Below, one piece after another: positions 52,043 through 60,106 of a DNA stretch of 64,000 nucleotides. Source of the DNA: Nocardia donostiensis (GTDB lineage: Bacteria; Actinomycetota; Actinomycetes; Mycobacteriales; Mycobacteriaceae); contig NZ_MUKP01000008.1 in the NCBI RefSeq assembly GCF_002081715.1, forward strand, positions 62,001-126,000, given 5' to 3'. A program made the translations under genes and the position numbers. Numbering within the stretch: the stretch's first letter is position 1; every line of letters starts with the position of its first letter. The notes beneath the pieces are model-generated. The model had not been told where the DNA came from. It was given only the letters and a program-made list of their open reading frames with translations, and ran no database searches.

Positions 52043-52070
52043 GACCCCACCGGGAGCCCCCGGTGGGGTC
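52043..52070. terminator. Strong terminator right after the 48-residue membrane peptide gene
   Basis: GACCCCACCGGG-AGCC-CCCGGTGGGGTC, 12 perfect pairs, three bases beyond the TGA of the small gene on the minus strand. Confidence 0.85.
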
Positions 52071-52072
52071 GG

Positions 52073-52219
52073 TCAGACCAGGACGATCAGCATGCTCAGC
52101 AACGCCATGACGATCACCCAGAGCCCGATCAGCAGATGCGCTGATTGCGGGGTCTCGGTACTCGGCAGGTATCGCGAATTGCGCTGGGAAATGTTCCGCA
52201 CTGCGGTGGAGGTCTGCAT
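52073..52219 (-). CDS. Small single-pass membrane peptide, 48 residues
   Basis: Starts MQTSTAVRNISQRNSRYLPS and ends with one membrane helix (HLLIGLWVIVMALLSMLIVLV). AAGGAG lies seven bases before the ATG, an excellent ribosome site, and a 12-bp terminator begins three bases after the stop. That makes a complete one-gene transcription unit, too short for usual gene callers. No family recognised. The N-terminal half is basic and polar, so it would lie in the cytoplasm if the helix spans the membrane. Confidence 0.75.
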   Translation of the reverse strand: MQTSTAVRNISQRNSRYLPSTETPQSAHLLIGLWVIVMALLSMLIVLV

Positions 52220-52456
52220 CGCCGTACTCCTTCGCCAGTGTGTATACCTTTCGGTGACCGGCTACCCCATTATCGGCCGTAACACCATGGCGGGGCAGCG
52301 ATTTCGGACACACCAGCGCAACGAACGCATAAACGAGCCCCCTGGCCGCCTGGTGTGCGGCTGCGGCGTCGTCTGTGCTGACGAGCTGCGGTGGCCACGT
52401 CCGCCCCTGGCGCCGGGACACACCGCTGCCGTCGACGGCGTGCAGGCGGAGGCTGG

Positions 52457-52870
52457 TCAGCCCGCGTCGGTGAGGAACGACAACCGCACCTGCCGGTCCG
52501 GGTTGTCGACGTTGATGTCCACCAGCGCGATCGACTGCCACGTGCCGAGCGCCAGCGCACCGCCGAGCACGGGAACCGTCGCATACGGGGCGATCATGGC
52601 GGGCATGACGTGGGAGCGCCCGTGACCACGGGAACCATGCGCATGCCGCCACCGGTCGTCGGCGGGCAGCAGATCCCGCAGTGCGGCCAGCAGATCGTCG
52701 TCGCTGCCCGCACCGAGCTCCAGCACTGCGACACCCGCGGTGGCGTGCGGCACGAAGATGTGCAGCAACCCGTCGCCGCCCGCTTCCCGAACGAACGACG
52801 CGCACTGCGGGGTGATGTCGTGCACCACCTCGCGGTGACCGGTCCTCACGTCGAGCAGTGTGCTTTTCAT
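52457..52870 (-). CDS. YjbQ family protein (UPF0047)
   Basis: About 137 residues. Begins MKSTLLDVRTGHREVVHDIT, then FVPHATAGVAVLELGAG, DDRWRHAHGSRGHGRSHVMPAMIAPYATVPV and GTWQSIALVDINVDNPDRQVRLSFL. These are the family hallmarks, with the His residues of the putative active site. YjbQ has been reported to give weak thiamine phosphate synthase activity; the physiological role is open. A start three codons earlier (ATG at 52879) is possible. Confidence 0.9.
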   Translation of the reverse strand: MKSTLLDVRTGHREVVHDITPQCASFVREAGGDGLLHIFVPHATAGVAVLELGAGSDDDLLAALRDLLPADDRWRHAHGSRGHGRSHVMPAMIAPYATVPVLGGALALGTWQSIALVDINVDNPDRQVRLSFLTDAG

Positions 52871-52934
52871 ACTGCTCATACTCCCCCATATTCCGCAGGT
52901 GGTCCGTTACGGACGGCCCGCAGGCAATGGCCGC

Positions 52935-53984
52935 TCAGCCGATATTGGCGGAGAGGTCGGGCAGTATCCGCAGCGCCTGATCGGCCCAGTTGTTCCAGGC
53001 GTGGATACCGTGGGACGGATAGTCGTAGTGGGCATTGCCGCCGCCCAGGGTCGCCATCCGGATCTGGAAGGCGCGGGTGTTCACCAATGCCAGCGCCTCG
53101 AGCGCCATCCCGTTGAGGGTGCCGATGGTCGGACCGTCGGTGGCAGTGGGCAGACCGCTGGCCGCCGATATCCACAGCCGGGTGTTGTTCGCGATCAGCT
53201 TCGGGGCTGCGACGAACGGGTCGATGTGCAGCCACTTCGGATCCCACGGCGCGGCCATCGAGTCAACGTTGTAGCCGCCCGCGTCGATCATGGCGAGGCG
53301 GATCGCCTCCCGCATCCCTGGCGCGGAGATGTTCAGGTAGCCGGAGAACGAGCCGGCGAAGCTGAACTGACCCGGGTAGTGCGCGGCCAGGGTGAGCGCG
53401 GCGCTGCCGCCCATGGACAGACCGAACACCCCGTTGCGGTGCGCGGCGAATCCGAGTCGGTCACGCAGCGCCGTCGGCAATTCCCTGGTCAGGAAGGTCT
53501 CCCACCGATAGGTGTAGGACTTACCCGGCCCCGCCGACAGGACCTGCAGACCACCCGACCCCGACGACGACCCGGTTTGCGGCGGAATACCGAAGAAGGT
53601 GCTCGGCGCATTCCAGTCGGTGTAGAAACTGGATTGCCCGCCGACCGGCATCACGACGTTGATATTCCACTTGGTGAATTCCCGGGCGATATCGGTATCG
53701 ATTTCCCAGCCACTGAGGTCTTCACGCGCCCGCATACCGTCCAGCGCGTACACCACCCGCGAGGTGTTCCCGTCGGCGGCGCGGAAAACACGCGTTTTGA
53801 TCGGCCCCATACTGGAGTCGACCCAGAAGTCGAACCCAGCCGGATCGAACGCGGCTCGCGCGGCCGTGCCACCGCTGACCAGGGAAAAACCTTGGATCAG
53901 GACGGCGATCACGACGGCGAGGATCAGCCCGTGGCCGCGACGGTCGCGCCGGGGAATCGCCGACCAGGGGCGTCGGGCAGACAT
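52935..53984 (-). CDS. Antigen 85-type mycolyltransferase / trehalose mycolyl esterase
   Basis: 349 residues. An N-terminal basic, hydrophobic signal (HGLILAVVIAVLIQGFSLV) then the alpha/beta hydrolase fold: WEIDTDIAREFTKWNINVVMPVGGQSSFYTDWN, GVFGLSMGG with the catalytic Ser, and the YDYPSHGIHAWNNWADQAL block with the His. The FbpA/B/C-type enzyme transfers mycolates between trehalose and arabinogalactan outside the membrane, which supports a mycolic-acid organism. No fibronectin-loop check is possible. The ATG at 53984 follows AAAGG; a longer frame would lie before a signal. Confidence 0.93.
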   Translation of the reverse strand: MSARRPWSAIPRRDRRGHGLILAVVIAVLIQGFSLVSGGTAARAAFDPAGFDFWVDSSMGPIKTRVFRAADGNTSRVVYALDGMRAREDLSGWEIDTDIAREFTKWNINVVMPVGGQSSFYTDWNAPSTFFGIPPQTGSSSGSGGLQVLSAGPGKSYTYRWETFLTRELPTALRDRLGFAAHRNGVFGLSMGGSAALTLAAHYPGQFSFAGSFSGYLNISAPGMREAIRLAMIDAGGYNVDSMAAPWDPKWLHIDPFVAAPKLIANNTRLWISAASGLPTATDGPTIGTLNGMALEALALVNTRAFQIRMATLGGGNAHYDYPSHGIHAWNNWADQALRILPDLSANIG

Positions 53985-54402
53985 AGTGGCAATGGCCTTT
54001 CGTTCGAGCGAACACTTTTCTGCCACCGCCCGCCACTGCGGGCGATGGAAATCCAGACCGGTGACGCTGAACGGCACAGAAAGGCCCTCCGTAGCACCGC
54101 GTCACCAGTCGTTCTTTCGCTCGAACAGAACCAATAGTTACCGTATTGTGATATACCCCTCCCGACTCTCCCCTGACGTATAACCGATCCCGAGCCGACC
54201 TGCGCACCCGCGGCCCGGTGCGCTCCTTCACCGTGCTGCCCGCGTCGACCGGCAACGGCACTCAGATCACGAACCAGGACTCGTCCGAGGCGGGCAAGCA
54301 CGGCATTACTGTCATCGACCCCTGCCTGCGTCCTGTGATCTTCGCGCGTTTCACGCAGTGCAGCGCCCTCGCGTAATGTGCCCCATCGAGGAGGAGCCGA
54401 CG
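53985..54402. other. Intergenic region between the mycolyltransferase and a methyltransferase
   Basis: About 420 bases. Contains the palindrome at 54002-54013 and a second imperfect inverted repeat at 54111-54131, both rich in GTTC/GAAC. An AT-rich patch (54120-54180) could hold a promoter. No gene found. Confidence 0.4.
54002..54013. promoter_or_regulatory. GTTCGAGCGAAC palindrome upstream of the mycolyltransferase
   Basis: Perfect 12-base palindrome 18 bases upstream of the start; the GTTCTTTCGCTCGAACAGAAC segment near 54111 contains related half-sites. Operator function inferred. Confidence 0.35.
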
Positions 54403-55017
54403 ATGAGCGAACGTATCCCCAGCCAGTGGGAAGAGATCACGGCCGCCGACCCGACGCATTCCACCTGGTATGTGGAACGGTTCCGGACGATGGCGGCGGC
54501 GGGCCAGGACATCGTCGGGGAGGCGCGGCTGATCGACGCGATGCTGGGCCGCGGCGGGCGGGTTCTCGACGCGGGATGCGGGCCGGGTCGGCTGGGCGGA
54601 TATCTACACCGGGCAGGCCATACCGTGGTGGGCGTCGATGTCGATCCGGTACTGATCGCCGCGGCGCAGGAAGACCATCCCGGCCCGACCTGGCTGGTCG
54701 GGGATCTCGCCGAATTGGACCTGTCCAGCCGGGGAGTGGAGCCCGATTTCGATATCGTCGTGTGCGCGGGCAACGTGATGACCTTCCTTGCTCCGTCCAC
54801 GCGGCGGACGGTGCTGGCCGGGTTCGCCCGTCACCTCGCCCCCGGCGGCCGGGCGGTCATCGGGTTCGGCGCCGATCGCGGCTACGAATTCCCCGAATTC
54901 CTGGCCGACGCCGCGGCGGCGGGCCTCACCGAGGATTTGCTGCTGTCCACCTGGGATCTGCGTCCGTTCACCGAGAAGTCCGACTTCCTGGTCGCCATAT
55001 TCTCGCAGGCGCGTTGA
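54403..55017 (+). CDS. Class I SAM-dependent methyltransferase
   Basis: 204 residues. SAM-binding motif I VLDAGCGPGRLGGYL at about residues 56-70, the acidic VGVDVDPVLI and a later GRAVIGFG strand. The substrate is unknown; it resembles a small-molecule methyltransferase. ATG 54403 follows GAGGAGGAG. Its stop codon lies inside TTGAC, the apparent edge of an IS605-type element, so the natural C-terminus may have been trimmed, although it already ends in the usual DFLVAIFSQ strand. Confidence 0.9.
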   Translation: MSERIPSQWEEITAADPTHSTWYVERFRTMAAAGQDIVGEARLIDAMLGRGGRVLDAGCGPGRLGGYLHRAGHTVVGVDVDPVLIAAAQEDHPGPTWLVGDLAELDLSSRGVEPDFDIVVCAGNVMTFLAPSTRRTVLAGFARHLAPGGRAVIGFGADRGYEFPEFLADAAAAGLTEDLLLSTWDLRPFTEKSDFLVAIFSQAR

Positions 55018-55023
55018 CTTCCT

Positions 55024-55043
55024 CCCCACCGTGAACGGTGGGG
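55024..55043 (-). ncRNA. Candidate TnpB guide-RNA hairpin at the element end
   Basis: Perfect stem-loop with arms CCCCACCG/CGGTGGGG and a four-base loop, just before TTGAC at the 3' edge of the tnpB remnant. That is the place where guide-RNA scaffolds of TnpB systems end. Not functional here unless a TnpB in trans is present. Confidence 0.45.
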
Positions 55044-55114
55044 ATTCCTACGCAGCCTCACCCGTGGTGGGGTCTGTTCGGTGGGTTCCTGTTTCACAGA
55101 GACGTGCCTCCCAC

Positions 55115-55409
55115 TTACGCGGCAGGGCTTACGGTCTCTCCGCAGGCGTTCAACCTCTCGGCCCGTCCAGCCGCGAGAATATTCTTGGCCGCGTTCGCAT
55201 CGTGGTCGTGGCTGGCGCCACAGGTGCATGCCCATTCCCGGACGTGCAAGGGTTTCTTCCCACCCACAGCCCCGCACACCGAACACCTTTGCGTGGAGGG
55301 GAACCAGCGGTCGACCTTCCTGAACCCGCGGCCGTATCGGTGGGCTTCTCCTCCAACATGCGGGTGAACAGGCCCCACCCGGCATCGTGCACCGACTTCG
55401 CGAACCCGC
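55115..55409 (-). pseudogene. tnpB fragment (C-terminal 95 residues), frameshifted
   Basis: Frame one begins with GGFAKSVHDAGWGLFTRMLEEK. A one-base shift leads to EAHRYGRGFRKVDRWFP, then CSVCG and CTCGASHDHDANAAKNILAAGRAE. That is the OrfB/TnpB zinc-ribbon plus the last nuclease motif with the DxNAAxN Asp. Upstream, the frame meets a stop, so most of the RuvC-like domain is missing. Degraded TnpB of the IS200/IS605 family. Confidence 0.85.
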
Positions 55410-55705
55410 CCGCTGATCATCAGACCGAACTCCGGCATCGTTCGCTCATCGGCGCGGAAGATGTTGGTGCACAGCGCTTATACCGTCGGCCACCGCACCT
55501 GTCGTCTCGGTATCGAAATATCTGGCCGCAGAACGGTCGACGCTGTACTCCACCGCGAAGGCGTGCCCGTGTGGGCTGGGAAGCGAGCGTGGTGCGCGCC
55601 TATCGTCTACCCCGCGCCCCTCCCCGAGCGGTTCGACGCCGTCACCTCAACCGCTGCTGCGGAGATTTACCGCGATGTCGGAGGGCCCTGGAATGATTCG
55701 GTCAC
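55410..55705. other. Stretch of unknown content
   Basis: Open frames do not look like known proteins, and no ribosome site is seen. Perhaps debris from the loss of the rest of the IS element. Confidence 0.35.
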
Positions 55706-56044
55706 ATGAACGCCACTGGAGACGACGTCCGCGCCTTCGCTTTGTCACTGCCCGAGACAGCCGAGCAATTCACGTGGGGCATGCCCACTTTCCGTGTGGC
55801 GGGAAAGCTGTTCCTCACCCTCCCGGAGTCCGAAACCTCCATGGCGGTCCGCTGCCCCACCGTCGACCGCGATGAACTCGTCGTCGCCGAACCGCACAAA
55901 TTCTGGATCGCGGCCCACGAAGCGAACAACCCGTGGGTCCGAGTCCACCTCGCCTCCCTCGACGACCGTGACGAACTGGAAGCCATCGTCGTCGATTCGT
56001 GGCGGCAGGCCGCGCCGCGGCAGCTACTCGACGACTCCGAATGA
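55706..56044 (+). CDS. MmcQ/YjbR family protein
   Basis: 112 residues. LSLPETAEQFTWGMPTFRVAGKLFLTL, CPTVDRDELVVAEPHKFWIAAHEANNPWVRVHL and the ending EAIVVDSWRQAAPRQLLDD are diagnostic of the YjbR-like double-wing fold often annotated as a DNA-binding protein. Real activity is unproven. Its stop overlaps the start of a broken MarR-type frame (ATGA), suggesting an original two-gene unit. Confidence 0.9.
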   Translation: MNATGDDVRAFALSLPETAEQFTWGMPTFRVAGKLFLTLPESETSMAVRCPTVDRDELVVAEPHKFWIAAHEANNPWVRVHLASLDDRDELEAIVVDSWRQAAPRQLLDDSE

Positions 56045-56299
56045 CGCGGTATAGCACCGTTCACGAAAACGTCGGTGAGGTCCTGCGGGAGCTCACCGAC
56101 CGAAGCTGGATCACCCGCGACCCGAGTGGGCGCTACACCCTCACCGACGCCGGCCGGTCAGCGCATTCCGCAGCGGCGCAGATCGTGGGGCGCGTCCGGG
56201 GAACTTTCGAGCGCGGGAGTCACCGAACAGGAATTCACCCAGATGATGGACATCCTGGGCCGCATCCTCGCGTGTGGTCCCCTGATGACGAGAACGTGA
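56041..56299 (+). pseudogene. Broken winged-helix (MarR-like) regulator fragment
   Basis: The frame MTRYSTVHENVGEVLRELTDRSWITRDP then YTLTDAGRSAHSAAAQIVGRV resembles the wing and C-terminus of MarR/PadR-like regulators. One extra base near 56215 shifts it, after which the expected ERGVTEQEFTQMMDILGRILA continues in the next frame. The N-terminal recognition helix is also missing. Both frameshifted and truncated. Confidence 0.7.
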
Positions 56300-56346
56300 C
56301 GACCTCGATGTCTTACGCTCGGACAAAGTCCGAGCTGGTTCCAGCA

Positions 56347-57414
56347 CTACACAGCGATGTTGCTGTGGTTCGCCGCGAAGTTGTTCGCGTTCGCGATGCG
56401 CTGCGCTCGTGCGTGGCCGGAGCTTCGCTCGTAGTACTGGTCGAACACTGCTGCCGCCTGGCCGGGCGACTGCGCGGATTGCAGGTGCGCCCACGCGGTC
56501 GTTTCGGTGGCTCGCACCCCTTCCCCGCCCCGCATCTCATACACCAGGAAGTCGACCTGGACATCCCAGTCTGTGACGCTCTGACCACGGCTCGCGGCAA
56601 ACGCTTCCAGCGCCTCCCTTCGTCCACCACGCCATTGAGCCAGTCCGATCGCGCCTTCGCCGGGATTGTAGGCGCCTGTGTTGAAGCCCGATTCGGTCTG
56701 CAGATTGCCGACGATTCCCGCCGCTTGCGCCGGTGTCAGCCCATGCTTCTCGATGAGGCGCTGATAGATCTTGTCCGCCGTCACCTTCTGGCCCGCGCCC
56801 ATCGGTTGTGGGGCAGCGTTACTGACGACCGGGCTGGCCGTGGGTTGATAACCGCGGTTATAGGTGGGGGTGGCGGTGGGGTAGCCTCCGCTGTAAGCGG
56901 GTGGGGTGGAGTTGCTGGTCGTCGGCTGCTGGCCGTAGTCCACATTACGGGACTGCCTGTCCAGTTCCTCGTACGCGTCGCTGACGTCACCTGCGGCCTC
57001 GGTGACAGCTTTGTCGATATTGGCCACCGCGGTGACTTGGGTGAGCAGGTCAGGTTTTTTCGGTACGCCGCCGACGATCTCCTTGATTGCTTTCACGAGC
57101 TCTTCGACTTCGGTCCGCACGGTATTGCTGACGCTCGCCGACATCCCTGCGATTTCGGCGATATTGGTGTCCAGCGACTCCCAGTCCTCCTGGTATTGCT
57201 CGACCTCGTCCTTCTTGTCCTCGTATCGGTTCTCCAGTTCACTGGTTTCGTACTGGCGTTTACCCAGGTTGTCGAGACTTTCGACGGTGATCGTCTGCGC
57301 CGTTCCGTCGCCCAGACCTTCCATCAGCTTATCCAGTACCGCCTCTGCGTGAGTCAGATAGCTGTTGAGCAGCTCGGCGTCTGTAACTCTGGGCAGCTTC
57401 ACCGGATCGGCCAT
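56347..57414 (-). CDS. Phage tail-tip lysozyme-domain protein with helical N-terminus
   Basis: 355 residues. The N-terminal 170 are helical (LLNSYLTHAEAVLDKLMEGLGD, long charged coiled coil to residue 150). A Pro/Tyr/Thr-rich linker (170-205) follows, then the Phage_tail_lysozyme domain (KIYQRLIEKHGLTPAQAAGIVGNLQTESGFN, GAIGLAQWRGGRREAL) with the catalytic Glu. No signal peptide. Such proteins may be released by phage-like particles or by type VII secretion, since the N-terminal helices resemble WXG/LXG-type leaders. Either route is only inferred. The ATG follows GAGAGG. Confidence 0.78.
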   Translation of the reverse strand: MADPVKLPRVTDAELLNSYLTHAEAVLDKLMEGLGDGTAQTITVESLDNLGKRQYETSELENRYEDKKDEVEQYQEDWESLDTNIAEIAGMSASVSNTVRTEVEELVKAIKEIVGGVPKKPDLLTQVTAVANIDKAVTEAAGDVSDAYEELDRQSRNVDYGQQPTTSNSTPPAYSGGYPTATPTYNRGYQPTASPVVSNAAPQPMGAGQKVTADKIYQRLIEKHGLTPAQAAGIVGNLQTESGFNTGAYNPGEGAIGLAQWRGGRREALEAFAASRGQSVTDWDVQVDFLVYEMRGGEGVRATETTAWAHLQSAQSPGQAAAVFDQYYERSSGHARAQRIANANNFAANHSNIAV

Positions 57415-57694
57415 GATCCACCTCTCACCACACGCCCCACGGGGCGGCCATCAGACAGCGAATTCTGCCGCTCGCACCGGCGGATGGGGCGCTGAAAGCC
57501 CCTCGGTATCGATATCATGGCCCCTACCGGTTTCGTCGCCTCATCTCGAATCCCGCTCGCCGTAGTGCTGGACTTCGCTCCGCCGAGCTCTTCCGGCAGG
57601 TAACCGCAGTTTAGTCGGCATTACGCCGCCCTCCCTCCCGAAAATGGGAATACCTACGCTGGATTCATGCCGCGGACAAGGAAGAGGTGTGCCC

Positions 57695-58342
57695 GTGATC
57701 AGGGTGTTCTTGGTCGACGATCACGAGATCGTCCGGCGCGGTATCAGTGACCTCATCGCAGTGGAACCGGATCTGGAGGTGGTCGGCGAGGCGGGCGGCG
57801 TCGCTCAGGCGTTGAGCCGGATCCCGGCGCTGCGCCCGGATGTGGCGGTGCTGGATGTGCGGTTGCCCGACGGCAACGGTATCGAGCTGTGCCGCGAGTT
57901 GTTGTCGACGAATCAGGAGTTGCGTTGTCTGATCCTGACCTCGTTCACCGATGAGCAGGCGATGCTCGACGCGATCCTGGCGGGGGCCAGCGGCTACGTC
58001 GTCAAAGACATCACCAGCCTGGAGCTGATCGACGCCATCCGCGAAGTCGGGGCGGGCAAATCGCTACTGGACAATCGCGCTGCCGCCGCGCTGATGGCGA
58101 AACTGCGGTCCGATGCCGAAGCGGCGAGCGGCCCGCTGGCCGGGTTGACCGAGCAAGAACGCACCCTGCTCGCGCTGCTCGGCGAGGGGCTCACCAACCG
58201 CCAGATCGCGGCACGGATGTTCCTGGCGGAGAAGACGGTGAAGAACTACGTATCGCGTTTGCTGAGCAAACTCGGCGTGCAGCGACGCACCCAGGCTGCC
58301 GTGCTCGCTTCGAAGCTGCGCCAGTCCAGCGGCAAGGAGTGA
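57695..58342 (+). CDS. devR: DevR/DosR response regulator
   Basis: 215 residues, same length as mycobacterial DosR. Receiver domain starts [20 protein letters not shown] with the phosphorylated Asp in [11 protein letters not shown] (Asp53-54), then [10 protein letters not shown]. The C-terminal LuxR-type HTH is [45 protein letters not shown]. It is almost identical to DosR in this region. Activated by DevS/DosS in low oxygen and nitric oxide. The GTG at 57695 has GGAAGAGG seven bases upstream. Confidence 0.96.
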   Translation: MIRVFLVDDHEIVRRGISDLIAVEPDLEVVGEAGGVAQALSRIPALRPDVAVLDVRLPDGNGIELCRELLSTNQELRCLILTSFTDEQAMLDAILAGASGYVVKDITSLELIDAIREVGAGKSLLDNRAAAALMAKLRSDAEAASGPLAGLTEQERTLLALLGEGLTNRQIAARMFLAEKTVKNYVSRLLSKLGVQRRTQAAVLASKLRQSSGKE

Positions 58343-58371
58343 CTACCGAGCAGGCGATGAGGAACCGGTGG

Positions 58372-59355
58372 CTAGCGTTCGAGCACTACCTCCAGCACCT
58401 CGTCGATCGGGCGGCGTGGCGTCGGCGGTGGCCGGGGCGCGGTCGATTCGCCGATACGGATCAGTGCCTGCGGATGCGTCATGTTCAGCAGGTCGGCGAC
58501 TCTCGCCCGAACCGACGGCACCTCGGTCATATGCGTCAGCACACAGGTGGACAGGCCTTCGACAGTGCATTCCAGCAGGACCGCCGACAGCGCGGTACCA
58601 CAGGCCAGTAGTGACGGCGCGGAATCGTCCCGGGTCGACAGCGCGATGAGGGTGGCGCGGTCGTCGGCATCGGGTTCGCCTGCGGGCGCGGCGGACCCAG
58701 CGGGAAAGACCCGGCCTGCGGGCACGTGCGCGGAGGTGCGCGACGACGGCAGCGCCGAGGCCGGGATGCCCACCTCCTTACGTGCGGTATTGCCCGCCCA
58801 CCAGGTCAGTTCCCTCTGGTACCTGGGGTCGTGTCTGCGCAGAGCGGCCGTGGTCTGCGAGATATTGTCCAGTTCGCGTAGCTGCCCGGCATCGAGCACC
58901 CGCAGATCGACATGCCGGCGACGGCACAGGCTGCGCAGCACCACCTCCAGGCCGGCCCACGATTCGGGCGGGGTCATCGGCATCCGATCGGTGTATCGGG
59001 CATCGATCGCGGCGGCCAGCAGTTCGTCGGCCTCCAGTGCCCGATGCCATCCGGTGAACGTCAGCGACGCCAGATGCGCGCGGTCGGCCGGCTCAGGGAA
59101 TTCGATGACACGCACCTCCCATCCGGCCGCGGCACAGGCCGTCTGGGCATGGTCGAGCACCGCGCCGCAGGCCAGGATGCCCTGACAGTTGAAGGCATCG
59201 GTCGAGGGAAGGAGCCGTCCCGCGTCGACGAACAGTGCCGCGACAGAACCGTCCCACCGCCAGCGCCACGGTTGGCTGTTGTGCAGCGACGGTGCGCGGC
59301 AGGCACGAGCCAGCACCCGGCGCACCGTGTCGATGTCCGGATTTCCCTCGCTCAT
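58372..59355 (-). CDS. Acg-type nitroreductase-fold protein
   Basis: 327 residues. ACRAPSLHNSQPWRW at residue 14 is the typical start of the FMN-binding nitroreductase-like Acg family (Rv2032), with later HMTEVPSVRARVADLLNMTHPQALIRIG. In mycobacterial Acg proteins the FMN pocket is lidded and no enzymatic activity is found; the genes are among the strongest DosR targets. The start follows GAGGAGGTGGG. A DosR-like box lies at 59473-59488 upstream. Convergent with devR, 29 bases apart. Confidence 0.9.
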   Translation of the reverse strand: MSEGNPDIDTVRRVLARACRAPSLHNSQPWRWRWDGSVAALFVDAGRLLPSTDAFNCQGILACGAVLDHAQTACAAAGWEVRVIEFPEPADRAHLASLTFTGWHRALEADELLAAAIDARYTDRMPMTPPESWAGLEVVLRSLCRRRHVDLRVLDAGQLRELDNISQTTAALRRHDPRYQRELTWWAGNTARKEVGIPASALPSSRTSAHVPAGRVFPAGSAAPAGEPDADDRATLIALSTRDDSAPSLLACGTALSAVLLECTVEGLSTCVLTHMTEVPSVRARVADLLNMTHPQALIRIGESTAPRPPPTPRRPIDEVLEVVLER

Positions 59356-59472
59356 CCCACCTCCTCACCGCTGGCCATCCCGCTATCACGTTCCGAGCCC
59401 GCACGCGACGGGCGCATGCGGGACCGTCCTCGGTCGGCGGTTTCAGTCTTGTCCCCGGCGCAGCGGTTCGGC

Positions 59473-59488
59473 AGGGTCCAACGGCCCT
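59473..59488. promoter_or_regulatory. DosR-like box upstream of the nitroreductase gene
   Basis: AGGGTCCAACGGCCCT, a palindrome matching GGGNC-N4-GNCCC on its outer positions. It sits 118 bases before the start. On the minus strand a second half-site, GGGGACAAGAC (59455-59445), follows about 32 bases further in, the tandem arrangement seen at strong DosR promoters. Confidence 0.65.
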
Positions 59489-59530
59489 GGTTTCGGTACT
59501 ACCGCGGCCCTCGGTGGCCGTGATCAGGCG

Positions 59531-59983
59531 CTATTGCGGGTTGTCACCGGTCCGGGCTGGTAACTTGTGCTCGCAGACCGATCCGACGAATTCCCCGACG
59601 GTCAGTTCTGGCATCCCCCGCGCCAGATCGGCTTCGGTGATGATCCCGACCACCTTTCCCTGCTCGGTGACCGGAAGCCGGCGCACCTGGTATCGCTGCA
59701 TGAGCGCCAGCGCTTCAGCCATATCGGTGCCGACGTCGACGGTGCGCAGTTCATCTCCCTGGGCGAATTCACCGGCTGTCGCTGTGCTCGGGTTGCGGCC
59801 CAGCGCAAGACAGTTCACGACGATATCCCGGTCGGTGACGATCCCGACGGGATGGCCCTCGCCGTCACAGATCAGCAGGGAGCCGATATCCCGCTGCCGC
59901 ATCTGCTGTGCCGCGACATCCAGAGTGTCGCGTACTCCGATGGAGACCACATCCTCATGCATTACCGACTTCGCTGTGCTCAT
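59531..59983 (-). CDS. hrp1: Two-CBS-domain protein, Hrp1 (Rv2626c)-like
   Basis: 150 residues: two CBS domains (about 6-60 and 75-135) with DIGSLLICDGEGHPVGIVTDRDIVV and QVRRLPVTEQGKVVGIITEADLARG. Length, order and sequence follow the mycobacterial hypoxic response protein 1, one of the best known DosR-induced proteins, which can be secreted and binds adenosine ligands weakly. No signal peptide here. The ATG follows GGGAGG. Confidence 0.92.
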   Translation of the reverse strand: MSTAKSVMHEDVVSIGVRDTLDVAAQQMRQRDIGSLLICDGEGHPVGIVTDRDIVVNCLALGRNPSTATAGEFAQGDELRTVDVGTDMAEALALMQRYQVRRLPVTEQGKVVGIITEADLARGMPELTVGEFVGSVCEHKLPARTGDNPQ

Positions 59984-60073
59984 ATCTGGCCTCCCAACCA
60001 GGTCTGCACGATGGTGGTGCGACCATCATCGCCAGCCGCCTCGCACCGGGCCAGGGCACAAGGTAACGACCTG

Positions 60074-60094
60074 TGGCTACCTTCGGTAACCACC
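60074..60094. terminator. Hairpin between the CBS gene and the alcohol dehydrogenase gene
   Basis: GTGGCTACC-TTC-GGTAACCAC, nine-base arms with one internal mismatch, 13 bases after the dehydrogenase stop and 90 bases upstream of the CBS start. A terminator for the dehydrogenase is the simplest reading. Confidence 0.45.
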
Positions 60095-60106
60095 GGGTTC
60101 GATCGC

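Larger units (their letters stand above)
55014..55409 (-). mobile_element. Remnant of an IS605/TnpB-type element, right end and tnpB 3' part
   Basis: The right end has the CCCCACCGTGAACGGTGGGG hairpin (55024-55043) and ends in TTGAC at 55014-55018, as IS605-type ends and their TnpB guide RNAs do. A tnpB fragment follows. No tnpA, no left end and no upstream tnpB are visible, so it is immobile on its own. Confidence 0.8.

Noticed and set aside
55999..57495. 498-codon plus-strand frame running through the MarR remnant and opposite the tail-lysozyme gene
   Set aside because: Fusion of a truncated coding frame with antisense sequence of a well-supported gene.
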